From: an uncultured Cyclobacteriaceae bacterium
Lineage (GTDB): Bacteria; Bacteroidota; Bacteroidia; Cytophagales; Cyclobacteriaceae
Reading direction: 5' to 3'
DNA: 64,000 nucleotides
Assembly: GCA_937958005.1 (NCBI GenBank)
Contig: CALGOB010000010.1
Coordinates: 35,324 to 99,323, forward strand
The notes under the pieces are model-generated. The model saw only the letters and a program-made list of their open reading frames with translations, had not been told where the DNA came from and made no database searches. The position numbers and the translations under genes are program-made. Below, piece by piece: positions 20,327 to 29,222 of this stretch; position 1 is the stretch's first letter; each line of letters starts with the position of its first letter.

Positions 20327-20761
20327 GATGACCTATAAAGTCAATGCTTTAACCTGCATTGTGCTTAGATTATTAAGAGAAAATCATAAATAGCCGTTAT
20401 ACCAGTTTAGATTTAAAGGGCGTATATCTATTACCCTAAGTTCGGGTTAAGAAACCAACTTTAGTAGGTCTACATCCAGTTTTTGATAGATTAGTTAGTG
20501 GTTCCTTGCTGTTTAAGATCGACCTTAGAGCGATTGACGGGGTCCTTTAAAAGGCTAGGGTCTTGGCCACCTCAAATCTGCTTCATTTTTACCACCGCCG
20601 TGGCAAACCGCTGAAAAAAGGAAAATCTAGTTTAGCTTGAAGACGGAGTCCAGACAAAAGCAACTAGAACGGCTTCAATGAATATTTTTGCACTTAATTG
20701 CGATAAAACCTTATCTCAAATTCAGGTAATTGTTTTTTGAAAACAAAACTCTTTTTTACCT
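20327..20761. other. Composite of degenerate repeats, no gene
   Basis: About 20350-20397 matches one end of element C (AAGAGAAAATCATAAATAGC) and 20441-20455 its other end (TTCGGGTTAA). Between them sits ATACCAGTTTAGATTTAAAG, like the end of element B. About 20561-20671 is element F, related to 47528-47619. This looks like old nested insertions. No coding region is seen. Confidence 0.5.
20561..20671 (+). repeat. Degenerate repeat F, copy 1
   Basis: Shares TCTTGGCCACC, GCCGTGGCAAACCGCTG and a final AGCTTGAAGACGGAGTCCAG with 47528-47619. It is locally GC-richer than its surroundings. It lies downstream of a repeat A copy in both places. Confidence 0.5.
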
Positions 20762-20792
20762 AAAAAAAAAGACGTTCAAAAATTGAGCGCCT
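20762..20792 (-). terminator. Rho-independent terminator of the kinase/regulator operon
   Basis: Read on the minus strand: GGCGCTCAA, a short loop, TTGAACGTC, then nine T's. It lies 36 bases after the 76-residue protein gene. Confidence 0.8.
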
Positions 20793-20827
20793 TTATTTAA
20801 ACATATTAAAACTATATTCTTGTGTCT

Positions 20828-21058
20828 TTATACAGCCACAGTCTGCGGCATTTCCATATCATAAATGGTCATTAATGCCTTATTAAAAAGCTTAAAAGTA
20901 GCTTCATCGACTGTGAATTCTTCGCTTGGTTCCTCCAAATCCTTAACAGAATAGCCCTTCTCCCTTACTTCTGGAACAATTCTTAACACTACCCTGGGCC
21001 ACGCCATAGGGGTAATATTTTCCTCACACCATTTTTTACAGTTAATGACTTTAATCAT
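20828..21058 (-). CDS. Small conserved-looking protein of unknown function in a signalling operon
   Basis: A 76-residue soluble protein with no signal peptide, starting MIKVINCKKWCEE, with an acidic middle (DLEEPSEEFTVDE) and a helical C-terminus. I do not recognise the family. It is the last gene of a kinase, response regulator, small protein unit: it starts 20 bases after the regulator stops and is followed by a strong terminator. Position and size suggest an accessory or output protein of the same pathway, for example a partner of the SpoIIE-like domain. That role is an inference from position only. Confidence 0.65.
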   Translation of the reverse strand: MIKVINCKKWCEENITPMAWPRVVLRIVPEVREKGYSVKDLEEPSEEFTVDEATFKLFNKALMTIYDMEMPQTVAV

Positions 21059-21078
21059 GTTGTGTATCCTTATTTTCT

Positions 21079-22353
21079 TTATAATTTGAAACCTAATACT
21101 GTATAATCATCTGATTGTCCTTCGACAAACGTTTTGTTAATAGCAGTATCTATTTCGTTTTTTTGTTCCTCAAAAGGTTTAGAAACATTACTTTCAACTA
21201 GCTGGGTGAAGGTTCCAATATCCATCAAATTCTTATCCATCCCTTGCGTAGAGGAAAGGAAACCACCAGAGAACATATAAAATGAAACTGGTTCGGTATA
21301 TTTTAATGTATATTTCTTAATTGCTTCTTTAGTATCACTGGGGTCTTCTTTAGATCCCTGTACCAAAGATAAATTATTTTCGTGGTAAATTAATACATCA
21401 TGACCGACACCTGCAAAACTCAATTTTTCATTGATATGATCAATTGATACAATTGATGCTTTTACTTTACCTCCAAGTTTTTCTTCAGTACCAGATTTAA
21501 ACATTTCATTGAGTTCAATAAACAAGAATTGAAGAATATCATCTGCGTTGATAATTTTTCTAGCTTGAACAATTTCATTTACCAATGAATCTGCTATAAA
21601 ACTCTGTATAGAACCTATTAAACCTTCCCCTTTACACTCCAACAATGCAATAAAAGTGTATTGTTGTCCTCTCATATCAATGCTTCCATGCCAATAAAAG
21701 TCAGCACTCACAATGCCTTTCGGATTGTAAATCACAAAATGCTCATCAAACTTTCGTTCTAACTTAGTAGGATTAGGCAACATTGATTTTTGGAGCTTTC
21801 CTACAAAATTTATACTTTTTGTTAAATCATCATTGAGATCTGAGAGCTCTTTGGTTCTTTCTTTTACCGTACTTTCTAAACCAACATTTACTGTTTTAAG
21901 CTGCTCTACTAAATTTACATTATCTTTTTTCAATTGATAAGACTCCATTGCTTTATCAATTGTGGATTTCATTTCACCAAAATCCCAAGGTTTTGTAATG
22001 TATTTATAGATTCCTACTTTATTTACAGCATCTTTTATTACTTCAATGTCAGTAAATCCTGTAAGTATAATAGATATCATTTCAGGATAATCAGGAGCCA
22101 TCTTTTCCAAAAACTCCGTTCCAGTCATTATAGGCATTCGTTGATCCGTAATGACTAATTGTATCTCATTATTCTTTAGTATTTCAAAAGCTTCTGTTAC
22201 TGGGTCTTCTGTTACATAGACATTAAAAAGCTTTTTAAAAAGTGATTTAAATACCCTTAAATTACTCTTCTCATCATCGATGTATAAAATACTATAAGGT
22301 TTCTTTTCTCTAACCCTTCTTTCTTTAGTAGGTTCTGCTGTTGCTATCTCCAT
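21079..22353 (-). CDS. Response regulator with coiled coil and degenerate SpoIIE/PP2C-like output domain
   Basis: A 424-residue protein: receiver domain (about 20-140; acidic pair DD at 26-27, phospho-acceptor D70 in VITDQRMP, switch lysine in TKPWDF), coiled coil (about 140-190), and a SpoIIE-like domain (about 195-424). The output domain keeps DFYW (from D218) and the terminal SDDYTVLGF, but the usual DCTGHG is ECKGEG (239-244) and the usual SDG is SGG (362-364). Several metal-binding acids are therefore altered, suggesting a pseudophosphatase or changed chemistry. The gene lies 44 bases downstream of a sensor kinase gene, its likely phosphodonor. Confidence 0.85.
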   Translation of the reverse strand: MEIATAEPTKERRVREKKPYSILYIDDEKSNLRVFKSLFKKLFNVYVTEDPVTEAFEILKNNEIQLVITDQRMPIMTGTEFLEKMAPDYPEMISIILTGFTDIEVIKDAVNKVGIYKYITKPWDFGEMKSTIDKAMESYQLKKDNVNLVEQLKTVNVGLESTVKERTKELSDLNDDLTKSINFVGKLQKSMLPNPTKLERKFDEHFVIYNPKGIVSADFYWHGSIDMRGQQYTFIALLECKGEGLIGSIQSFIADSLVNEIVQARKIINADDILQFLFIELNEMFKSGTEEKLGGKVKASIVSIDHINEKLSFAGVGHDVLIYHENNLSLVQGSKEDPSDTKEAIKKYTLKYTEPVSFYMFSGGFLSSTQGMDKNLMDIGTFTQLVESNVSKPFEEQKNEIDTAINKTFVEGQSDDYTVLGFKL

Positions 22354-22397
22354 GCTGTAGATTTGTGACTCATTTTTTCAAAAGACAAAACTGACAA

Positions 22398-24296
22398 TTA
22401 TTTATTGAGAGAATAAACATCCTCTTTGTTTTTAGTTTTATCAATCTTTTTAGGTAGTGTAATCACAAATTCTGTACCTACTCCTACCTCTGAATTTAAC
22501 TCTATTTTTCCTCCATGCTTTTCAATAATGCCAAATGATATTGACATTCCTAAACCTGTACCTACACCTACTGGCTTAGTTGTAAAAAATGGTTCAAATA
22601 TTCTCTGACGAACCTCGTCAGGAATACCACAACCATTGTCTTTTATTCTAATAACAACCGCATTGTCATCTATATTTTCAGTATAGATTTGAATTTCAGG
22701 GTTTTTTCTATCTTCAGGCATTGCTTGTATAGCATTGTTCAAGATATTCATATATACCTGATTTAACTGACCTGGATAGCATTCTATCTCCCCAATGGTG
22801 TCATCATAGAATTTTGAAACTGTGATTTTATTTTTAGTCTTATTTTTAAGCAGTGTTAATGTTGCATCAATATTTTCATTAATTAATGCTGGCTTACTTT
22901 CTTCTTCATCAAGTCTAGAGAATACCCTTAGGCCTTTTACAATTTCAATGGTTCTTACGGCTCCGTAATTTACGTCGTTCAAAATCTCATCCAAATCTTC
23001 TAAAAGCTCTTCGTATTCTACATCTTCTTTAAGTTCTAATATTTCCTCTTTTAATTCTGCAGGATCTGTACCCTCCTCCTCTAATTCAGAATATTTCTCA
23101 AGTACTTCCTTAACTGATTCTAAAGACATTTTAATGGAACTAATTCCATTGTATATAAAGTTTATTGGATTATTAATCTCATGTGCAATTCCCGCTGTTA
23201 ATTGTCCTAGAGAAGCCATTTTTTCAGAGTGTACCAACTGAGATTGTGTACCTTTCAGCCTATTCATGGCATCATTGAGGTTTTTAGTTGCTGACTGCTC
23301 TTTTGATAACAGGTCTTTCATTTTCTTCTCAGCTAAGAATAGTTTTTCATTATCTTCTAACTGCTTATCAGCTAATTCCCTAATCTCAACTTCAGAATTT
23401 TGAAGTTTCTGATAAGCTCCCTCTAAATCCTTCTGTGTTTTTAATAATTTCTCGTTAATGGATATCTGCTCTTTGGTACTTCTTAACAATTTCTTTTCAG
23501 ATTCTTCCAATTGAGCGTTTTTGATCTCCATTTGTTTTTTAGACCTTTTCAACTCTTTATTTACCGCTATTTGAGAATCATATGACTTTCTTAAATCCTC
23601 TTCAGATTTCTTCACTTTTTGATAAGCTTTATTTGCTGAAAGAAAGTTTTTACCTGCTAAATTAACTGTGGGTCTAAAAATGAATAATGATTGAATTAAT
23701 AATATGGCTCCTAGTGAACCTAATAAAACCCATTCCAACAAAGAATAACGGCCAATGTTTACTTCTGAAGTTGCTAAGAACCTGTTGGCCATTTCCTGTG
23801 TCCTTTCAGTAAAATTTCGTTCTAGTTGAAATATGTCATTCGTAAAACGCTGGAGTTTAAGTTTCCTATCCCCATCCTTAAATTTCACCAATATCAAGCT
23901 ATTACTCGAATTTTCTAATAATGTATTGTAACCTTTTGTTTCTTGATACAAAGAAGCAATTTCATTATCATCCAACTGAGATTCTATCCCTAAATCATCA
24001 CTTCCATCTCGAATTCCTTTGTATATCAATTGGAGTCTTTCAAGCGAACTCTCTACCTCAGCTTGAGCTCTTACGTAGTTCTTTTCGCTACGGTCAGAGG
24101 CATAAACCATGGCTGCGGCTGATTTTGCAATCTTTTGTATCATAATAGATTGTTCCCCTGCGAGGTTAATCAATTTATTATTGACATTTTTTGCTTCAAG
24201 TACATCTCTTTGAAAGACAAACTCATTCGCAACTACAATACCTATTATCAAGGCAATTGTGATCACATATAGAATAGTAAATAAATTATTCTTCAT
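22398..24296 (-). CDS. Membrane sensor histidine kinase with long coiled coil
   Basis: A 632-residue kinase. Membrane segments at about 5-25 and 190-212 enclose a helical, PilJ-like extracytoplasmic sensor (LAGEQSIMIQKIAKSA). A long coiled coil (about 225-350) leads to the HisKA domain, with the phospho-accepting His near residue 368 in IAHEINNPINF. The ATPase domain has the N box near NQVYMNILNNAIQAMP, the G1 box IKDNGCGIP and the G2 box GVGTGLGMSI. It is the first gene of an operon with the SpoIIE-like response regulator and the 76-residue protein. The signal is unknown; the architecture resembles kinases that control SpoIIE-type outputs in Cytophagales. Confidence 0.93.
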   Translation of the reverse strand: MKNNLFTILYVITIALIIGIVVANEFVFQRDVLEAKNVNNKLINLAGEQSIMIQKIAKSAAAMVYASDRSEKNYVRAQAEVESSLERLQLIYKGIRDGSDDLGIESQLDDNEIASLYQETKGYNTLLENSSNSLILVKFKDGDRKLKLQRFTNDIFQLERNFTERTQEMANRFLATSEVNIGRYSLLEWVLLGSLGAILLIQSLFIFRPTVNLAGKNFLSANKAYQKVKKSEEDLRKSYDSQIAVNKELKRSKKQMEIKNAQLEESEKKLLRSTKEQISINEKLLKTQKDLEGAYQKLQNSEVEIRELADKQLEDNEKLFLAEKKMKDLLSKEQSATKNLNDAMNRLKGTQSQLVHSEKMASLGQLTAGIAHEINNPINFIYNGISSIKMSLESVKEVLEKYSELEEEGTDPAELKEEILELKEDVEYEELLEDLDEILNDVNYGAVRTIEIVKGLRVFSRLDEEESKPALINENIDATLTLLKNKTKNKITVSKFYDDTIGEIECYPGQLNQVYMNILNNAIQAMPEDRKNPEIQIYTENIDDNAVVIRIKDNGCGIPDEVRQRIFEPFFTTKPVGVGTGLGMSISFGIIEKHGGKIELNSEVGVGTEFVITLPKKIDKTKNKEDVYSLNK

Positions 24297-24514
24297 AATT
24301 ATTTTGTTATGAACCTGATTATTCGATTCTCAAATTTATTTTATCATTCGCTCTTAAACCAATAAACTTGCCTGATCCAGTTTATTTGATAATTGAACTA
24401 GAAAACTATTGTGATAAATTTTGATTATTGACTAACTACAATAAATTACAATAGTTGTAAAAATAAGGCAATGTTTACATTAAATGCTTAATCAAATTTA
24501 CAAATTATATTTTA

Positions 24515-26176
24515 ATGGGACAAACAACAAATAACCCACTTCCTGAAACATATTATTTGGATTATTTCAATTTCCTACTTTCGTTCACCCAGAAGAACTA
24601 TGCAAACATAATAGGAAAAAAGGAATTAAGCTTTATTAAGAAATTCCAAACCTTAAGTTTTGAGGCTAAGTGCTTATTTGTTCGCATCTCTAACAGAAAA
24701 GGGCCTGCTTTTAGAGCATCAAAATTAGTTTATCGAGAAATCCCTAATCTTAATCCCTCAATCAAAGAACTTTGTCGAAATGAGTTCGTTTCATTTGAAA
24801 ACAAGTTGGATGCAAAAGAATTATTATTGCTATTCACTAAAACTGAAATTCTGAAATTAGGAAAAGTCAATGACTGGCAAAGTTTATACAGCTCCTCCTC
24901 AAAAAAAGATGATATAATTTTTTCAATAACAGATGGTGTAAATGAAGATAAAATCACCAAAATTCTTTTCGACGAAGAGGTCATTATTTTCTTTGAATGC
25001 GTAGAACTGATCAACTTTTTTAAATTGCTTTTTTTCGGAGATTTATATTCAGACATGACTCAATTCGTTATTAAAGACTTAGGTAATATAAAACTCGAAG
25101 ACTTTACTGGAGTTACTTTCTCTCCTAATTTTGATACAAGGGAAGAAATAGATGAGTACATTAAAATAGCCAAGATCTATCAAGAATTTAAATCTGAAAA
25201 AGAATTACTACCTCCTCTTGATTGTTACTATTGGTTTAATGATTTACAACTAACTATTAATTCACCAAATCATAAAAAGATCAAAAGTCTTTATAAGAGA
25301 TTCATTATAAAGTTAGCAAAGCATCTTGAGACAAATAATTTACTGACTGAAGCATTAGAAATATACCAAAAACTGAATGTCTCCCCAGTCAGAGAGCGAA
25401 GGGTAAGGTTATTAGCTAAGTTAAACGAACTGGCACAAGCTAATCAACTTGCAAAAGAAATTTTAGAAAACCCAGAAGATGCTAATGAGGAACTATTTGC
25501 AAAGGATTTCCTAAATGCTAAAGAAGGTAAAATCAAAAAAAGTACTACAAGATCCTTAAAAACTGCAGAAGAAATAGTTATTGAGAGGAATACTTCAATC
25601 AATGTGGAACAACAGGCAATAGCATATTTTGAAAGTAAAGGTTATCACGCTTTTCATACAGAAAATACTCTATGGCGTTTCCTTTTTGGACTTGTTTTCT
25701 GGGAAGAGACGTATGACCTCAGCCAAAATTCATTTCACCATCCCTTGCAAAGGTCACCTTCAGATCTAAGAGACCTTTCATTTTACGAAAAAAGATCTGT
25801 TGCTATTGACAAACGGTTAAAGTCTATTAGATCAAAAAAGAAATTTAATTCGCTAGTTAATGATACTTACTCTTTAAAATATGGAATTGCTAATTATCTA
25901 GTTTTTTGGAACGAACAGTTATTAGAAGTTTCACTTAAATCAATTGAACTGCTACCGTTAATTGGGTTAAAAAAAATACTATTAATGATTGCAAAACATG
26001 TCAAGACTAATTCAACAGGCTTTCCAGATTTATTTATTTTCAGAAACAAAGAGTATCACTTTTATGAAATAAAATCCCCTACGGATCAACTATCTGCGCA
26101 GCAATTATTTTGGATTGACTACCTCAATAAATGCAAGATAAAAGCGGATGTTTTAAAAGTAAAGTGGCAAAAATAA
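24515..26176 (+). CDS. FAN1-like VRR-NUC domain nuclease
   Basis: A 553-residue protein ending in a VRR-NUC (PD-(D/E)xK) nuclease domain: TGFPDLFIF, then YHFYEIKSPTDQLSAQQ and FWIDYL, at about residues 500-545. The middle has TPR/SAP-like helices (ALEIYQKL near 290, RRVRLLAKL), followed by AIAYFESKGYHAFHTENTLW, the FAN1-type lead-in to the nuclease. Eukaryotic and bacterial FAN1 cut 5-prime flaps and act in interstrand crosslink repair. The gene stands alone between a divergent kinase operon and a glycosyltransferase. The catalytic residues look complete. DNA repair is the likely role, by family knowledge. Confidence 0.85.
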   Translation: MGQTTNNPLPETYYLDYFNFLLSFTQKNYANIIGKKELSFIKKFQTLSFEAKCLFVRISNRKGPAFRASKLVYREIPNLNPSIKELCRNEFVSFENKLDAKELLLLFTKTEILKLGKVNDWQSLYSSSSKKDDIIFSITDGVNEDKITKILFDEEVIIFFECVELINFFKLLFFGDLYSDMTQFVIKDLGNIKLEDFTGVTFSPNFDTREEIDEYIKIAKIYQEFKSEKELLPPLDCYYWFNDLQLTINSPNHKKIKSLYKRFIIKLAKHLETNNLLTEALEIYQKLNVSPVRERRVRLLAKLNELAQANQLAKEILENPEDANEELFAKDFLNAKEGKIKKSTTRSLKTAEEIVIERNTSINVEQQAIAYFESKGYHAFHTENTLWRFLFGLVFWEETYDLSQNSFHHPLQRSPSDLRDLSFYEKRSVAIDKRLKSIRSKKKFNSLVNDTYSLKYGIANYLVFWNEQLLEVSLKSIELLPLIGLKKILLMIAKHVKTNSTGFPDLFIFRNKEYHFYEIKSPTDQLSAQQLFWIDYLNKCKIKADVLKVKWQK

Positions 26177-26469
26177 AGGTCATTAATCCAATGTTTAATG
26201 TAAATAGGTATTAGTATTTTATTTAAGCGTATCTTAATTGGCACTTATTTGTCACTAGCCATTTTTGGGTTTGTAATATCATTAAATGACCTTATTCAAT
26301 CAGTGTTTCATTACTTAATAAGATAAAACAAACTGACATAAAGATACAGAGGCAAGTAAAAGTTAAATGAACAGTGAAAAGGATGATGGATTCATCTCAA
26401 ATTATTCAAGCAGTTAAATAGAAATAAAAAGAGGTCTGATATTAGAGCAAAAACCATATCTTAGACCCT

Positions 26470-27768
26470 ATGAAAGTATTGATGTTTGGATGGGAGTTTT
26501 CTCCACAATATACTGGTGGGCTTGGGGTAGTATGTCACGATTTATCCAATGCATTGTGTAAAAAACATGAGGTAACTTTCATTGTTCCCAGTAAGAAGAA
26601 ACAATCTTTAAAAATAAAGAAAAAGAAAACTACTAGAAAGACGAACTTAAGAGCGGTAAGTCAAATTAAATCTGATCGGTTAAACAAGGTATTAAACAAC
26701 CCTCAATTTAACTATCTTGATTTAAATTCGAACTTGGTTCCTTATGTTTCTGGTAAACTGATAGGTAGTTTAATAAACAAGAGAAATGTCTCAAAGAAAC
26801 AGAAAGAATTAGAGGTATTCAATTCCATTCCTTTGACTGGAGAGTATAATAACAACCTTACTGCTGAAGTAATTAAATATTCAATAAGTGCTTCTGAGTT
26901 ATATATGAACAAGGGGTTTGAAATCATTCATGCTCATGATTGGATAGGTATTAACGCAGGTATTTTAGCTAAAAAACAACTAAAAATTCCATTAATAGCC
27001 CATATCCATAGTATAGAATTCGATCGAAATGGCCTATTTGGCAATCCAAGTATCATTAAAATGGAAAAAGAGGGCTTACTGCAATCTGATGCAATTATTT
27101 GTGTAAGTAACAAAACCAAACAGAATATTATAGAGCAATATCAAATAGATCCATCTAAAATAACGATAGTTCCCAATGCTCCAAGCTGGAATACTACTAC
27201 TAGACAAGCTAAGAAAAACCAAAGAACCAACATCGGGTTTATTGGCCGGTTTACTTATCAAAAAAGCCCCGAAAAATTCATTGATCTGGCTAGAGAATTG
27301 TTTAGCTACTCAAGTAAATTTAGTTTTTCAATGATTGGGACAGGGCATTTATCTGATAGGTTAGTTCATAAAGCCAATCAATTAAACCTCACAAAACAAA
27401 TAGAATTTAGAGGTTTCTTAACTAGAAAAGAGATAAAAAAAATACTCAAGAAAATTACAGTTCTAGTCATTCCATCTATTTCTGAACCTTTTGGCTTGGT
27501 AGCATTAGAAGCTACCGCGATGGGAGTACCTGTTATTATTACTGATAACGCAGGGGTTTGCGAATATATTCCTTTCAAAACTTTCCCCCACTGGGACACT
27601 CATAAAATGAAACAATTAGTTATTGAACTGATTAATCATCCTAAAAAAACCATCAACTATGTCAATGACTGTCAAGCCCACGCAAAAAAACTAAAATGGA
27701 AAAAGGCTGCGAAACAAATTACTAAAGTGTATGAAAAGCAACAATTTAATGTTTCTAATCTTGAGTAA
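26470..27768 (+). CDS. Glycosyltransferase family 4 (GT-B fold)
   Basis: A 432-residue glycosyltransferase with an N-terminal acceptor domain beginning MKVLMFGWEFSPQYTGGLG, which resembles starch/glycogen synthase-like GT4/GT5 enzymes, an AHDWIG motif near residue 155, and a C-terminal donor-binding domain. GFIGRFTYQKSP marks the start of the donor domain, and EPFGLVALE (about 339-347) is the EX7E motif that contacts the nucleotide sugar. It is cytoplasmic, with no membrane segment. It is followed by an FAD oxidoreductase 60 bases away, probably unrelated. Sugar donor and acceptor are unknown. Confidence 0.88.
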   Translation: MKVLMFGWEFSPQYTGGLGVVCHDLSNALCKKHEVTFIVPSKKKQSLKIKKKKTTRKTNLRAVSQIKSDRLNKVLNNPQFNYLDLNSNLVPYVSGKLIGSLINKRNVSKKQKELEVFNSIPLTGEYNNNLTAEVIKYSISASELYMNKGFEIIHAHDWIGINAGILAKKQLKIPLIAHIHSIEFDRNGLFGNPSIIKMEKEGLLQSDAIICVSNKTKQNIIEQYQIDPSKITIVPNAPSWNTTTRQAKKNQRTNIGFIGRFTYQKSPEKFIDLARELFSYSSKFSFSMIGTGHLSDRLVHKANQLNLTKQIEFRGFLTRKEIKKILKKITVLVIPSISEPFGLVALEATAMGVPVIITDNAGVCEYIPFKTFPHWDTHKMKQLVIELINHPKKTINYVNDCQAHAKKLKWKKAAKQITKVYEKQQFNVSNLE

Positions 27769-27828
27769 ATTTCAATATCCAATTATGGTTAATCTTAATC
27801 CTTTAAATTTAACATAAGCTATTTATTT

Positions 27829-28953
27829 GTGATTTCATTTTGGGAAAAATCCAGTTTGCTACAAAAAGACATTGTCATAATAGGCAGTGGAATAACGGGT
27901 TTATCAGCTGCTGCTTGTATTAAAGAAATGCAGCCTGAGCGAGGAGTTACTGTTATAGATCAAGGCATTTTACCGACAGGCGCCAGCACCAGAAACGCTG
28001 GTTTTGCCTGCTTTGGAAGCCTCAGTGAGGTTATAGATGATTTATTTACCATGCCTCAACAAGAAGTAATTGACCTTGTTTCTATGAGACTGAGTGGCTT
28101 GGATATCCTAAAAAAAAGACTTGGTGAAAAAAGTATCGATTTTCAACAACATGGGGGTTATGAAATAATCAATGAAGCTGATGTGCATTATGTAGAAAAA
28201 ATCAACTTCATCAATGAGCTTTTAAGTCCCTTATTTGGAAGAAGTGTTTATGAACTAAGAGACGAAAAAATAAGCTCTTTTGGATTTTCTAGTGAACATA
28301 TAAAACACTTGGTCTATACTCCATTTGAAGGGCAACTTGACACCGGAAAAATGATGTCTAAATTGCTTTCGTATTGCAGGGATCTTTCTGTTGAGTTCAT
28401 AACAAACACTCCTGTCACTAAACTTGAGGATGTTGGTGATTCGGTATCTGTAGTGCTTCAAGATCTATTGATTTTAAATGCCAATAAGGTATTGATAGCT
28501 ACTAACGGGCTTACAGAAACATTAATTCCAAATACAAGCGTAAAACCGGCAAGAGGCCTTTTGTTTATTACTGCACCTATTCCAAAATTAAAGTTTAAAG
28601 GAACTTTTCATATGGATAAAGGATACTATTACTTCCGGAATTTCAATAAAAGGGTCATTTTAGGAGGTGGGAGGAATTTAGATTTTGTGACGGAACAAAC
28701 GATCAAACCTGGAATTAACCCTTTAATATACAAACAATTAGAAGGCATTCTAAAAAATATTATTTTACCTGAACACCCAAAAAGTGACATTAATATAGAA
28801 CAGACTTGGTCAGGTGTTATGGGGTTCAACAACACCAAAAAAGTAACTATTGAAATTTATTCACCCAATATTTCAACAGCAGTAGGTCTAGGAGGAATGG
28901 GAGTAGCCATAGGAAGTCTGGTTGGGCAGAAATTAGCAAAAACCATAATTTAG
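27829..28953 (+). CDS. FAD-dependent amino-acid-oxidase-type oxidoreductase
   Basis: A 374-residue DAO-family flavoprotein. The N-terminal Rossmann motif is IIGSGITGLSAA (G19, G21, G24), and GASTRNAGFACFGSLSEV is the second flavin-contacting loop typical of the family. RGLLFITAP and GGGRNLD mark the substrate/flavin barrel, and GLGGMGVAIG closes the FAD site. It probably oxidises an amine or amino acid. The start is GTG at 27829, since no ATG precedes the Rossmann motif; the resulting length is normal. The gene is monocistronic. Confidence 0.85.
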   Translation: MISFWEKSSLLQKDIVIIGSGITGLSAAACIKEMQPERGVTVIDQGILPTGASTRNAGFACFGSLSEVIDDLFTMPQQEVIDLVSMRLSGLDILKKRLGEKSIDFQQHGGYEIINEADVHYVEKINFINELLSPLFGRSVYELRDEKISSFGFSSEHIKHLVYTPFEGQLDTGKMMSKLLSYCRDLSVEFITNTPVTKLEDVGDSVSVVLQDLLILNANKVLIATNGLTETLIPNTSVKPARGLLFITAPIPKLKFKGTFHMDKGYYYFRNFNKRVILGGGRNLDFVTEQTIKPGINPLIYKQLEGILKNIILPEHPKSDINIEQTWSGVMGFNNTKKVTIEIYSPNISTAVGLGGMGVAIGSLVGQKLAKTII

Positions 28954-29222
28954 CGTTTTAAAACAGAATTTTAACTATCTTGCTATCTTGAAGGGTTGCA
29001 TAATTGAGGGTTTAAATAAGTTATCTATTTCCTCTTTAGTAAGAGATAAATAAACTAATTCTTTAAAGAGCCTTAATCTAGTTTTAACCGACTTGTATAT
29101 GCATGCTGTTAATTGAACATTCTCAATTACCATAAATAAGGTGGTTTTAGCTGTTTCTTTCATAAAACACACCAAGCATGTCTTAATTTTAAAATTGAAA
29201 GAAACAACATTTAACGCTAAAT

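Noticed and set aside
28975..29175. 66-codon minus-strand frame between the FAD oxidoreductase and nhaC
   Set aside because: No recognisable domain, no operon context, start very near the nhaC start; could be real but cannot be supported.
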